A DNA stretch of 64,000 bases, taken from assembly GCA_965214565.1 (NCBI GenBank), contig OZ243951.1:124001-188000 (forward strand), read 5' to 3'. A program made the position numbers and the translations under genes. This document shows, in pieces, positions 25,979-34,066 of the stretch (its first letter is position 1; each line of letters starts with the position of its first letter). The DNA is from VXYK01 sp965214565 (GTDB taxonomy: Bacteria; Actinomycetota; Acidimicrobiia; Acidimicrobiales; Aldehydirespiratoraceae). The notes beneath the pieces are model-generated. The model was given only the letters and a program-made list of their open reading frames with translations. It searched no databases and was not told the origin of the DNA.

Positions 25979-26903
25979 TGTTCTCGCGGGAGGGGTCGGT
26001 GCGGCGCGATATCTGCAGGGTGCCGTCGAGGCACTCGATCCCGCTGACGTCACCGCCGTGGTCAACGTAGCCGACGACGTGACGCTCCACGGACTGCGCG
26101 TCTGCCCCGACCTCGACACCTGCACCTACACCCTCGCCGAGGCGATCGACCCCCAGAGGGGCTGGGGCCTCGTCAACGAGAGTTTCAAGGCAATGGCCGC
26201 GCTCGGACGCTACGGAGGGCTCGACTGGTTCTCGCTCGGCGATCAAGACCTCGGCACACACCTCTACCGCACCCAGCGACTGATCGAAGGCGCCACCCTG
26301 ACCGAGGTGACCTCAGAGATATGCGACGCCTGGGGAGTCAGCGCAACGCTCCTGCCCGTCAGCGACGACCCGATCGAGACCAGAGTCACGCTCGGAACCG
26401 GCGAGGAGATCGGATTCCAGGAGTATTTCGTCCGACTCGCCCACAGCGTCGAGATCTCATCGGTGCGTTTCGTCGGCACAGAACAGGCGAGACCGTCCGC
26501 GGTGGCCCTCGAGGCGATCGAGGCGGCGGAGACCCTGGTGATCGCACCGAGCAACCCGGCAGTGTCGATCCAGCCCGTGCTCGCGGTACCCGGAATTGAA
26601 GCCGCCGTGCGCGCCCGTCGCTCACGAAATGTCGCCGTCTCGCCGATAGTCGGCGGCCGGGCGCTGAAGGGCCCTGCCGACAGGATGCTGCGGGAACTGG
26701 GCGAACAGGCGACCGTGGTCGGTGTGGCTCGCCGTTACCAGGATCTGGCAGCAACGATGGTGATCGATGAGACCGACGCCGAGTCCGCAGGCGAGATCGA
26801 GGACCTGGGGATGCGGGTGATTGCGGTACCGACCGTGATGTCAGAACCGGGTGTGGCGCAGGCTCTGGCCGAGACCTGCCATCAAGCGGGGGCACCGCGG
26901 TGA
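25968..26903 (+). CDS. cofD: 2-phospho-L-lactate transferase (F420 biosynthesis)
   Basis: A 311-residue CofD/FbiA protein, which joins a phosphoenolpyruvate- or lactate-derived moiety to the deazaflavin Fo to form (dehydro-)F420-0. Family motifs are LAGGVGAARYLQG, VNVADDVTLHGLRVCPDLD, RGWGLVNESF, FSLGDQDLGTHLYRT and the C-terminal SNPAVSIQPVL with SPIVGGRALKGPADRM. The start is TTG at 25968-25970, in the last copy of the tandem repeat; the TTGs in the other copies are out of frame with it. cofE overlaps by 4 bp. Confidence 0.93.
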   Translation: MRHTVLAGGVGAARYLQGAVEALDPADVTAVVNVADDVTLHGLRVCPDLDTCTYTLAEAIDPQRGWGLVNESFKAMAALGRYGGLDWFSLGDQDLGTHLYRTQRLIEGATLTEVTSEICDAWGVSATLLPVSDDPIETRVTLGTGEEIGFQEYFVRLAHSVEISSVRFVGTEQARPSAVALEAIEAAETLVIAPSNPAVSIQPVLAVPGIEAAVRARRSRNVAVSPIVGGRALKGPADRMLRELGEQATVVGVARRYQDLAATMVIDETDAESAGEIEDLGMRVIAVPTVMSEPGVAQALAETCHQAGAPR

Positions 26904-27601
26904 GTGCCCTTGAGATCTTCCCAGTGAACGGCATCGGAGAGGTTCGCCCCGGCGACGACCTGGCCTCGTTGATACTCGACGCAGATGCCGACCTTAGAGA
27001 CCGCGACTGCCTGGTGATCACCCAGAAGGTCGTCTCCAAGGCCGAGAACCGGCTCGTCGAGGTCGACCCCGACGATCCGCTGTCGCACAAGCCGTTGGTG
27101 GAGCGTGAATCGGTGCGGGTTCTGAGACGACGGGGCGACCTGATCATCAGCGAGACGAGCCACGGGTTCGTGTGTGCGAATGCCGGGATAGACCTGTCCA
27201 ACGTCGAGCGGGGTCAGGCTGCCCTGCTGCCGATAGACAGCGACCGATCGGCTCGCGGGATCCGCGACAGACTGAAGGCCCGGGCCGGCGTGGACGTGGG
27301 GGTGGTCATCAGCGACACCTTCGGTCGTCCCTGGCGGCGGGGGGTGACCGACATCGCTATCGGCTGTGCAGGCATAGCAGCCGTCGTCGATCTTCGCGGA
27401 TCAAGCGATACTTTCGGGCGTGAACTGATGGTGACCGAGGTCGCCGCGGTCGACGAGATCGCGGCAGCCGCTGATCTGGTCATGGGCAAGGCTGAAGGTA
27501 TCCCCGCAGCCGTCGTTCGAGGGCTTCGCGAGGAGTGGTTCAGACCGGCCAGCGTGGTCGGCAAGATCGTCCGCTCCCCCGCCGAAGACCTGTTCCGCTA
27601 G
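26900..27601 (+). CDS. cofE: Coenzyme F420-0:L-glutamate ligase
   Basis: A 233-residue CofE-type ligase that adds glutamates to F420-0. Readable family segments are LVITQKVVSKAENR, ISETSHGFVCANAGID, SDTFGRPWRRGVTDIAIG and GKAEGIPAAVVRG. It lacks the extra C-terminal nitroreductase domain found in mycobacterial FbiB, so the last reduction of dehydro-F420 must be done by another protein. The GTG start overlaps the cofD stop (GTGA). Its stop overlaps that of the convergent galE gene in a shared CTAG. Confidence 0.93.
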   Translation: MSALEIFPVNGIGEVRPGDDLASLILDADADLRDRDCLVITQKVVSKAENRLVEVDPDDPLSHKPLVERESVRVLRRRGDLIISETSHGFVCANAGIDLSNVERGQAALLPIDSDRSARGIRDRLKARAGVDVGVVISDTFGRPWRRGVTDIAIGCAGIAAVVDLRGSSDTFGRELMVTEVAAVDEIAAAADLVMGKAEGIPAAVVRGLREEWFRPASVVGKIVRSPAEDLFR

Positions 27602-28629
27602 CGGCCGCAGCCGTCGAGCCTTCGATAGCCGTCCGGGTTCTGGCACTGCCAATACCAGTGGTCCCGCATCATGTCTTCGATGTCTCGGGTCGCCCGCCAG
27701 CCGAGCAACTCCGCAGCGAGGTCCGTGGCCGCCCAGGTCTTGGCGATGTCACCAGCTCGACGCTCGCAGATCTCGTATGGAATCGCCGCACCTGTCGCCC
27801 GCCTCGCCGCCTCTATCAGTTCGAGAACGCTGGTACCGGTGCCCGTGCCCACATTGACGGCGACGGCTCCCCGATACCCCCCGGCCAACACGTCGAGGGC
27901 GGCGACATGGGCCTCCGCCAGATCCACGACATGTATGTAGTCGCGGACACCGGACCCGTCGACGGTGTCGTAGTCGCCGCCAAAGACTTGCAGGCTTGCA
28001 CGCCTGCCGCAGGCCACCTCCATCACCAGCGGCACAAGATTGTTGGGGATGTCGTTGGGGTCCTCGCCGAGGGTTCCCGAGCGGTGCGCGCCGACCGGAT
28101 TGAAGTAGCGCAACATCATCGCGTCCATCGGCCGAACCGCGCAGACATCGGCGATGATCTGCTCGCACATCAGCTTCGTGCGACCGTAGGGACTCTCCGC
28201 TCCCACGGGTGCCGACTCGCTGACCGGCAGGACCTCGGGCTGCCCGTACACCGTACAGGACGATGAATGGACCAGTCTGTCGACTCCATTGTCGAGCATC
28301 GCCTCCAGCAGCCCGAGCAGCGAACCCAAGTTGTTGCGGTAGTACGCAACGGGTTCGTCGACGGACTCCGCCACGGCCTTGAGAGCAGCGAAATGCACAA
28401 CTTCGGTGATCGGATACTGCGCGAAGACCCTACGAACCGCATCGCGGTCACAAAGGTCGGCTTCGACGAGGGCGACCTCAGCGACACCCAGCGCCCGCAC
28501 CGCATCCACCGCGCGGGGCGAGGAATTGACGAAGTTGTCGACTATCACGACGTCACGGCCCGTCTCACTGAGAGCAACCGCTGTGTGGGAACCTATGTAC
28601 CCGGCTCCACCAGTAACCAGAACAGCCAC
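27598..28629 (-). CDS. galE: UDP-glucose 4-epimerase
   Basis: A 343-residue extended short-chain dehydrogenase interconverting UDP-glucose and UDP-galactose. VTGGAGYIGSHT is the NAD site, HSSSCTVYG and YGRTK hold the catalytic residues, and the YFNPVGAH and IHVVDLAEAHV segments are typical of GalE. The ATG start is almost directly after the stop of the upstream pyrophosphorylase gene (1 bp gap), so the two are cotranscribed. Confidence 0.92.
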   Translation of the reverse strand: MAVLVTGGAGYIGSHTAVALSETGRDVVIVDNFVNSSPRAVDAVRALGVAEVALVEADLCDRDAVRRVFAQYPITEVVHFAALKAVAESVDEPVAYYRNNLGSLLGLLEAMLDNGVDRLVHSSSCTVYGQPEVLPVSESAPVGAESPYGRTKLMCEQIIADVCAVRPMDAMMLRYFNPVGAHRSGTLGEDPNDIPNNLVPLVMEVACGRRASLQVFGGDYDTVDGSGVRDYIHVVDLAEAHVAALDVLAGGYRGAVAVNVGTGTGTSVLELIEAARRATGAAIPYEICERRAGDIAKTWAATDLAAELLGWRATRDIEDMMRDHWYWQCQNPDGYRRLDGCGR

Positions 28630-28630
28630 G

Positions 28631-29635
28631 TCAGTCGCTCATCGGGATCTTCGATCCGTCAACAAGCTGACCGGCACCGACATGCTGTCCGTCGCCGAGG
28701 ATCGACATGCCGGTGACCTTGGCGCCCTCCCCGACGCGGGCCCGAGGGCCGATGATCGAACCTTCGACAAGGGCATCGGCAGCAACCTCGGCGCCGCCCA
28801 TGATGATGCTGTCGCGCACGACCGCGCCGGCGGCGACAGTCGCGTCCGCCATCACCACCGACCTATCGACGTCGGCGTCACCATCGACACCGGCCTCCGG
28901 CGACTCGGCGAGCAACCCCGCACCCCAAACGCCGTCGATCAGGTCCAACTGCGCCTGCACATAGGCGGCCGGTGTTCCGATATCGATCCAGTAGGCATCG
29001 CAATGCACGGCCCAGAGGCCGCGTTCAGCAACAATCGCCGGGAATATCTCCCGTTCGATGGAGACCCGGCGACCGGTGGCGATCCGCTGAAGAATCTCGG
29101 GTTCAAGCACATATATTCCAGCATTGATCCAGTGCGTCGGCGCTTCGTCACAGTTCGGCTTCTCGATGAACCCCAACACCCGGCCCTCAGCGTCGGTCGG
29201 CACGACCCCGAAACGCGACGGGTCCTCCACTCGGGTCAGTGCGATCGTCGCCATCGCCCCGAGGGCGCGGTGGCGGTCCCACAAAGACCCGATGTCAATA
29301 TCGGTCAGGACGTCGCCGTTCAAGACTATGAACGGCTCGTCGACTCCCGCCGCGTCGGCCGCGAACCGGATCGCTCCGGCCGTGTCGAGCGGCTCGGGCT
29401 CAACGGCATAGCTGAGCGGCACACCGGCGCATTCAGCGTCAGGATAGGCGGCGCGGAACAGGTCCTCCTTGTAACCCAATGCGAGGATCACCTCACTGAC
29501 CCCGGCTCTCTGGAGGGTGCTGACGACGTGTTCGATCATCGGGCGGTCCACGACCGACAACATCTGCTTCGGAGTCGTCGCCGTCAACGGCCGCAGCCTC
29601 GTCCCGAAGCCACCAACCAGAACAACGGCCTTCAA
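28631..29635 (-). CDS. manC: Mannose-1-phosphate guanylyltransferase (GDP-mannose pyrophosphorylase type)
   Basis: A 334-residue sugar-nucleotidyl transferase. Residues 1-230 are the NTP-transferase domain with LVGGFGTRLRPLT, the metal-binding LNGDVLTD, EKPNCDE and WIDIGTP. The C-terminal part has hexapeptide turns of a left-handed beta-helix. This layout fits eukaryote-like and mycobacterial GDP-mannose pyrophosphorylases. It would use the mannose-1-phosphate made by ManB and supply Gmd. A glucose-1-phosphate thymidylyl- or uridylyltransferase is the main alternative; neighbours (gmd, rmd, manA/manB) favour GDP-mannose. Confidence 0.8.
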   Translation of the reverse strand: MKAVVLVGGFGTRLRPLTATTPKQMLSVVDRPMIEHVVSTLQRAGVSEVILALGYKEDLFRAAYPDAECAGVPLSYAVEPEPLDTAGAIRFAADAAGVDEPFIVLNGDVLTDIDIGSLWDRHRALGAMATIALTRVEDPSRFGVVPTDAEGRVLGFIEKPNCDEAPTHWINAGIYVLEPEILQRIATGRRVSIEREIFPAIVAERGLWAVHCDAYWIDIGTPAAYVQAQLDLIDGVWGAGLLAESPEAGVDGDADVDRSVVMADATVAAGAVVRDSIIMGGAEVAADALVEGSIIGPRARVGEGAKVTGMSILGDGQHVGAGQLVDGSKIPMSD

Positions 29636-29644
29636 GACATTCCC

Positions 29645-30493
29645 CTAGCCGTCGCTCCCGTCGGACTCGTCGACAGTCTCAACGGGAATCTCGACCACCT
29701 GCCCCTCCACATCAACAGGAATCTCGACCTCCTGTCCTTCAACCTCAACAGGAACCTCAATCTCCTCGATGATCTCGCCACCATCACCAGTGTCTCCAGA
29801 ACTCGGATCCAAAGAGCCAGATGGAGGCGGACCCTCCCACTCGATATCGGAGCCGACACCGACGAGGGAGCCGACAGTATCCCCTGCTGGAGGAGGCGGA
29901 TCGTCGCCGACCGCCACCAGAGCGAAACTGAAGCCCTCGCCGTCCTCAAGCAGGCGAATATCGTCGAAATCGTCTTCGTAGACCTCGATCAGCTCAGGGT
30001 CGGCGTTGAGTTTGACGTCCCAACGCGCCACCTTGATCACACCGGGCTCGCCGTCGCAACCGTCCTCGGTCAGGATCGGGGGGAACTCTCCGTTGTCCGC
30101 GAAGATCCCGTCGACCTCGATGGATGCGTTCATAGTGTCGAGGAAGACCCCGAGGCGCGCGTCGTCGCCTGTCGCTGAGCTGTTGTAGGGATGAATATGA
30201 ATCAGGGAGTCCCCGTGGCTGTGGATGCCGTCAGGGTCGACCTGGCCCTGGAAACTCGGCATCGGTTGACCGCAGTTGTAGATCGTGTAGGCCGAGTGCC
30301 AGTGGTCCTCCGTCGTCGGCGACGTCAAGGGGTCGCGAGAACCGCGGGCAAGGATCACCAGGACAACTCCGAGAAGCACCACGAGTGCCACAACAAGGGG
30401 AAACCCGATATTGCGGCGCTCCGAAGCCCCCCTCGACGAGGCCGCAGCTCTTGCCGCGCGTTGAACCTTCTTGGACGAACTTGCTCTAGCCAC
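29645..30493 (-). CDS. Conserved His-rich single-pass membrane protein of unknown function
   Basis: A 282-residue protein with a basic N-terminal tail, one membrane helix (IGFPLVVALVVLLGVVLVIL, about 29-48) and an outer domain. That domain is rich in paired histidines: DHWHSAYTIYNCG, GIHSHGDSLIHIHPY. This looks like a metal-binding site, but I do not know the function. I have a vague recollection of similar sequences in other actinobacteria. The C-terminal tail is acidic and holds 11-residue repeats of the form E-I-P-V-x-V-E-G-Q-x-V. The GTG start has TAGCGT 8 bases upstream. It is followed by the pyrophosphorylase gene 9 bp later. Confidence 0.65.
   Translation of the reverse strand: MARASSSKKVQRAARAAASSRGASERRNIGFPLVVALVVLLGVVLVILARGSRDPLTSPTTEDHWHSAYTIYNCGQPMPSFQGQVDPDGIHSHGDSLIHIHPYNSSATGDDARLGVFLDTMNASIEVDGIFADNGEFPPILTEDGCDGEPGVIKVARWDVKLNADPELIEVYEDDFDDIRLLEDGEGFSFALVAVGDDPPPPAGDTVGSLVGVGSDIEWEGPPPSGSLDPSSGDTGDGGEIIEEIEVPVEVEGQEVEIPVDVEGQVVEIPVETVDESDGSDG
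29680..29770 (-). repeat. 33-bp tandem repeat, about 2.7 copies, at the 3' end of the His-rich gene
   Basis: Units start at 29680, 29713 and 29746, exactly 33 bp apart, and encode the acidic 11-residue repeats just before the stop. Confidence 0.85.
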
Positions 30494-30534
30494 GAGCCAT
30501 TACGCTAGCGCTCAAGCGGCGACGAACGGCGCGA

Positions 30535-31842
30535 TCAGCGTCCGATTCGCAGGTCGGGTCCGCTCCACCGGAGCTTCCTGGGAGCGCGGGACGGTCCCAG
30601 TTCCTCAAAGAGTTCGGAATAGGCCGCTGCCACACCCATCGGCGATACGCATTGCGACACAAACTCCCTGCCGGCAGATCCCATCGCCTCCAGATCGGCA
30701 TTGTCAACCAGTTCCAGCACGGCCGCGGTGAACAACGACTGCTCCTCCGCGTCGACCACTGCTCCCGCACCCTGCGACGCCACAACATTGGCCACCTCTG
30801 TACCGGAGTCGAGCGCCGCCAGCACGGGCCGACCAGCCGCGAGAATCGAATAGAGCTTCGAGGGAACCGACGACGTGCCAAGGCCGCGGCGCAGCGCAAT
30901 AACGTGCACATCACCCGCGGCAAGCAATTCGGCGAGCCGCTTCGCTGGCTGAAAATCAACAAAGACGACGTTGTCTAGTCCCTCGGCGAGCGACTCGAGT
31001 TCCTGGCGCCTCGAGCCTTCGCCGTTGATCACGAACACGACGTCGTCACGATCACTCAGTGCACGAGCGGCTTCGACCATTAGTTCAAGCGGCTGAGAGA
31101 AACCGAGATTACCTGCATACATGACCACACTCCGAGTGCCGAGACCGAACTCGGCCCGGTAGGAGTTGTGGCGGTCCTGGGGTCGGATCCGCTCGGTGTC
31201 GACAAAGTTGGGGATGACACGGACCTTGGCGGGATCCGCGCCCGGACCTACAGCGCCGACGAGCTTCGCCTCAACGTTGCTGCGGAGGTCCTCAGACAGC
31301 ACCGTCACAACCGCAGACCGGCGGTACACGAACCGCTCGAGACCCTCGAACAGCCCGATGACGCGCCGATTCGTGATCGCTCCCAGAGCCACGGCCACGT
31401 CGGGAAAGACATCCTGCACATTGAACACCAACCGAGCCCGACGCAACCGGGAAGTGACCCAGGCAACCAGCCCGAGAGTGAGCGGCGGCGACATTGCCAA
31501 GACCACGTCAGGGCGTCGCCTGAACAGCGAACAGAGGCCGGCCAGAGCGGTGAACCCACCGAAGCCCACCGCACGCGCCGCAATGTTGCGCTTGTTCGTG
31601 GGGAACGGATAGACGCGGATGATCGAACCCCAAGAGGTCTTCTCGGAGCGGATGATCCGACCCTTCCAGGCTTCATCGACCGCATGAGAGGCGTACCACG
31701 GCAGCGAAGTGACTACGTCGACTGTGTGGCCCTGTGCCACCAGACCACGAACAATCTCGCTTATCACCAACCCGGTCGGCGCGACATCGGGCTCGAAATG
31801 GGGACAGATAATCTGGATCCGCACCTGACCAGTCTCTCTCAT
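30535..31842 (-). CDS. GT4 family glycosyltransferase (WbuB-like)
   Basis: A 435-residue GT-B fold transferase. The N-terminal half opens QIICPHFEPDVAPTGLVISE and has SPPLTLGLVAWVTSR and FNVQDVFPD, as in WbuB-type enzymes of amino-sugar or fucosamine transfer. The C-terminal half has VMYAGNLGFSQPLELM, FVINGEGSRRQELE, and GLGTSSVPSKLYSILAAGRPVLAAL in the donor-binding region. The donor and acceptor cannot be told. It overlaps the upstream GT4 by 4 bp. Confidence 0.85.
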   Translation of the reverse strand: MRETGQVRIQIICPHFEPDVAPTGLVISEIVRGLVAQGHTVDVVTSLPWYASHAVDEAWKGRIIRSEKTSWGSIIRVYPFPTNKRNIAARAVGFGGFTALAGLCSLFRRRPDVVLAMSPPLTLGLVAWVTSRLRRARLVFNVQDVFPDVAVALGAITNRRVIGLFEGLERFVYRRSAVVTVLSEDLRSNVEAKLVGAVGPGADPAKVRVIPNFVDTERIRPQDRHNSYRAEFGLGTRSVVMYAGNLGFSQPLELMVEAARALSDRDDVVFVINGEGSRRQELESLAEGLDNVVFVDFQPAKRLAELLAAGDVHVIALRRGLGTSSVPSKLYSILAAGRPVLAALDSGTEVANVVASQGAGAVVDAEEQSLFTAAVLELVDNADLEAMGSAGREFVSQCVSPMGVAAAYSELFEELGPSRAPRKLRWSGPDLRIGR

Positions 31843-32969
31843 TCGCCACGACTAAGGGTCTCGCGCCAAGCCGAGATCAACCGCCGCGCAGAAACCGCCG
31901 GGGCGTAGGCTTCGGCCCGGACCCTCCCCACGGCACTCAATCGATCGGCCACAGACGGATTTGCAACGATCTCATCGATTGCGTCAGCCCAGGAGTCCGG
32001 GTCGTCTACCCCTACCAGCAGTCCGGCGTCGGCCACGACTTCAGGCATCGCGCTGTTGTCGCCAGCTATCACAGGTGTGCCTGCATGCATAGCCTCGAGC
32101 AGCGGAAGCCCGAACCCCTCGTAGCGCGACGGGAATGCCAGAACATCCGCCCGTCTCGTCAACGCCGACAACATCGATCCACTGACGCGGCCCAGACGCA
32201 GCACCCGGGCGCGTAGGCGGTGCAGCTTCGCCTCAACCAGAGTCTCGGCGCGGCCCCGACCACCGGTCAGCACCAGCGTCACCTCACGCCCACGGTCAAC
32301 CAGGCGATCAATCGCTTCGAGCAGCACCAGATGGTTCTTGTGAGGATGGGTCGCAGCCGGATAGAGGACCACCGGTGCAGACCCGAGACGATCCGACAGA
32401 CCATTGACGGCAAGCGATTCTGTATCTGTTGCGTCGCCCTGCTGTGGACTCCAGGTGGACGACACCACCCGAACCTTGTCCGCGTCGACACCGAGTCGTT
32501 CGACAACTGACTGAGCAACCCATTCCGAGGGCGTGCAGATCAGCGACGCCGCCGCCGCGGACCGTTGCACAGCCCAGGAGAGGTACTGGCGTTTGACACG
32601 GCTGAAGTTCGCAGGCAGGTCAAGGGGTTGAAGGTCATGAATCGTCACAATGGCACAGGGGTTTCGCACCGCGGGCAGGCGGCCGCCGAAGTGATGCACC
32701 ACGTCCGCTTTGCGGGTTGCCCGGTGAACCTGCGTTGATTCCGCCAGTATCCGGTAGCCGCGGTTGCCCAGAGGACCCGCGACCGAGCGGAACGGCAGCT
32801 CCGCCATCCACGGATAGCTCTGTGTCATACGCTTCGAAGCGACTAGCTCCAGTGAAATGTCCTCAGGTGCGGCGCTGAGGACCGAAGCGAGCAGGCGGGT
32901 GGTGTACTCCTCGCTCCCGCCGACGTCGCCGGGCACCAGCCAGGCGAGATTCACAGCAACCGAGATCAC
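31839..32969 (-). CDS. GT4 family glycosyltransferase
   Basis: A 376-residue GT-B transferase. VYPAATHPHKNHLVLLEA starts the donor domain, and FPSRYEGFGLPLLEAMHAGTPVIAG holds the E-x7-E motif typical of GT4. The N-terminal domain has LAWLVPGDVGGSEEYTTRLL. Overlaps of 4 bp with both neighbours show one transcription and translation unit of three GT4 genes. Confidence 0.87.
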   Translation of the reverse strand: MISVAVNLAWLVPGDVGGSEEYTTRLLASVLSAAPEDISLELVASKRMTQSYPWMAELPFRSVAGPLGNRGYRILAESTQVHRATRKADVVHHFGGRLPAVRNPCAIVTIHDLQPLDLPANFSRVKRQYLSWAVQRSAAAASLICTPSEWVAQSVVERLGVDADKVRVVSSTWSPQQGDATDTESLAVNGLSDRLGSAPVVLYPAATHPHKNHLVLLEAIDRLVDRGREVTLVLTGGRGRAETLVEAKLHRLRARVLRLGRVSGSMLSALTRRADVLAFPSRYEGFGLPLLEAMHAGTPVIAGDNSAMPEVVADAGLLVGVDDPDSWADAIDEIVANPSVADRLSAVGRVRAEAYAPAVSARRLISAWRETLSRGE

Positions 32970-34063
32970 CGGCGCGCCTCGTCGTAGACCGCGGCGATAC
33001 CCGCCGCAGTCCGCGCCCAGGACATGGTCCCGGCCCTCTCTGCAGCCGCGGCCCCGAGCTCCTCACGCAACCCGGCATCGCTGACGAGCGAGTCGATGCC
33101 CGCGGCTATCGAGTCGACATCGGCCGGGTCGACCAGCACCCCCGCCGAGCCCGCGATCTCCGCGGTGGACGTGCCTGCGCTGGTGACCACCGCAGCACCT
33201 TGAGCCATCGCCTCGAGCACGGGCATGCCGAAGCCCTCCATGAGGCTCGGGTAGACGAACACTTCGGCCAGGTCGTAGAGAACACTGAGGTCGTCGCTCG
33301 GAACCTGGCCGAGGTGGCGTGCCTCGACTGTTGAAGCAGCGATCAACTCGTTGACATCCATGCCCCAGCCGCCGGGACCCACCAACATCAACGGCAGGCG
33401 CGTCCCGCCGCGGGACACCGCCGAGATCAGGGACTCAAGGTTCTTGCGGGGCTCCGCAGTGCCGACCCACAGCAGGAACTGCGAAGGCAGACGGTATCGG
33501 AAGCGCACATCGTCACGCGCCCGTTCGCTCACCGGCGTCGCTGACACACCCCACGGCACCACACGGAGCCGATCGACGTCCAGACCGTGCGAAACGCAAT
33601 CAGCCAACGTGTGCCGCGACGGCACCACGACCAGATCGGCATGCCGCTTCGCGAGATCCCAGGCACGGCTCATGAAAGCCACCCCCCGCCTGGAGAAGTG
33701 TCGGGGATAGCGAAGGAACGCAAGGTCGTGCACTGTCACGACCAAGGCCGCGTCACCAGCCGGTGGAATCACCCCTCCGGTCGCGTGGACAACGTCAAGT
33801 CGCCCAGTTGAGGTCTGGATGCACGGCCGGCGGAGTCGATGCCAGGCCTCATAGAGCGCGACCCGGGGCAGACCCATGTGGCACACGTCGACGGGCGGGA
33901 CTGCCAAGACGTTGGGGGAGCCTCGGTGCGCCGCGGCCACCCCGACCACCTCCCAGTCGCTGCACTGCACCAGGGCCTCAAGGCTGCGGACAGTGGAGAC
34001 AGCTGTGCCTCCCGGAACGTGATGCCAGCATTGTTCGACGACGGCGCCGACACGACCCCCCAC
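32966..34063 (-). CDS. GT4 family glycosyltransferase
   Basis: A 365-residue GT-B transferase. LLWVGTAEPRKNLESLISA begins the donor domain and YPSLMEGFGMPVLEAMAQGAAVVTS is the GT4 E-x7-E segment. It starts at GTG 34061-34063, only 3 bp after the sensor kinase stop, so the signalling operon probably reads through into the glycosyltransferases. Confidence 0.87.
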   Translation of the reverse strand: MGGRVGAVVEQCWHHVPGGTAVSTVRSLEALVQCSDWEVVGVAAAHRGSPNVLAVPPVDVCHMGLPRVALYEAWHRLRRPCIQTSTGRLDVVHATGGVIPPAGDAALVVTVHDLAFLRYPRHFSRRGVAFMSRAWDLAKRHADLVVVPSRHTLADCVSHGLDVDRLRVVPWGVSATPVSERARDDVRFRYRLPSQFLLWVGTAEPRKNLESLISAVSRGGTRLPLMLVGPGGWGMDVNELIAASTVEARHLGQVPSDDLSVLYDLAEVFVYPSLMEGFGMPVLEAMAQGAAVVTSAGTSTAEIAGSAGVLVDPADVDSIAAGIDSLVSDAGLREELGAAAAERAGTMSWARTAAGIAAVYDEARR

Positions 34064-34066
34064 CGT

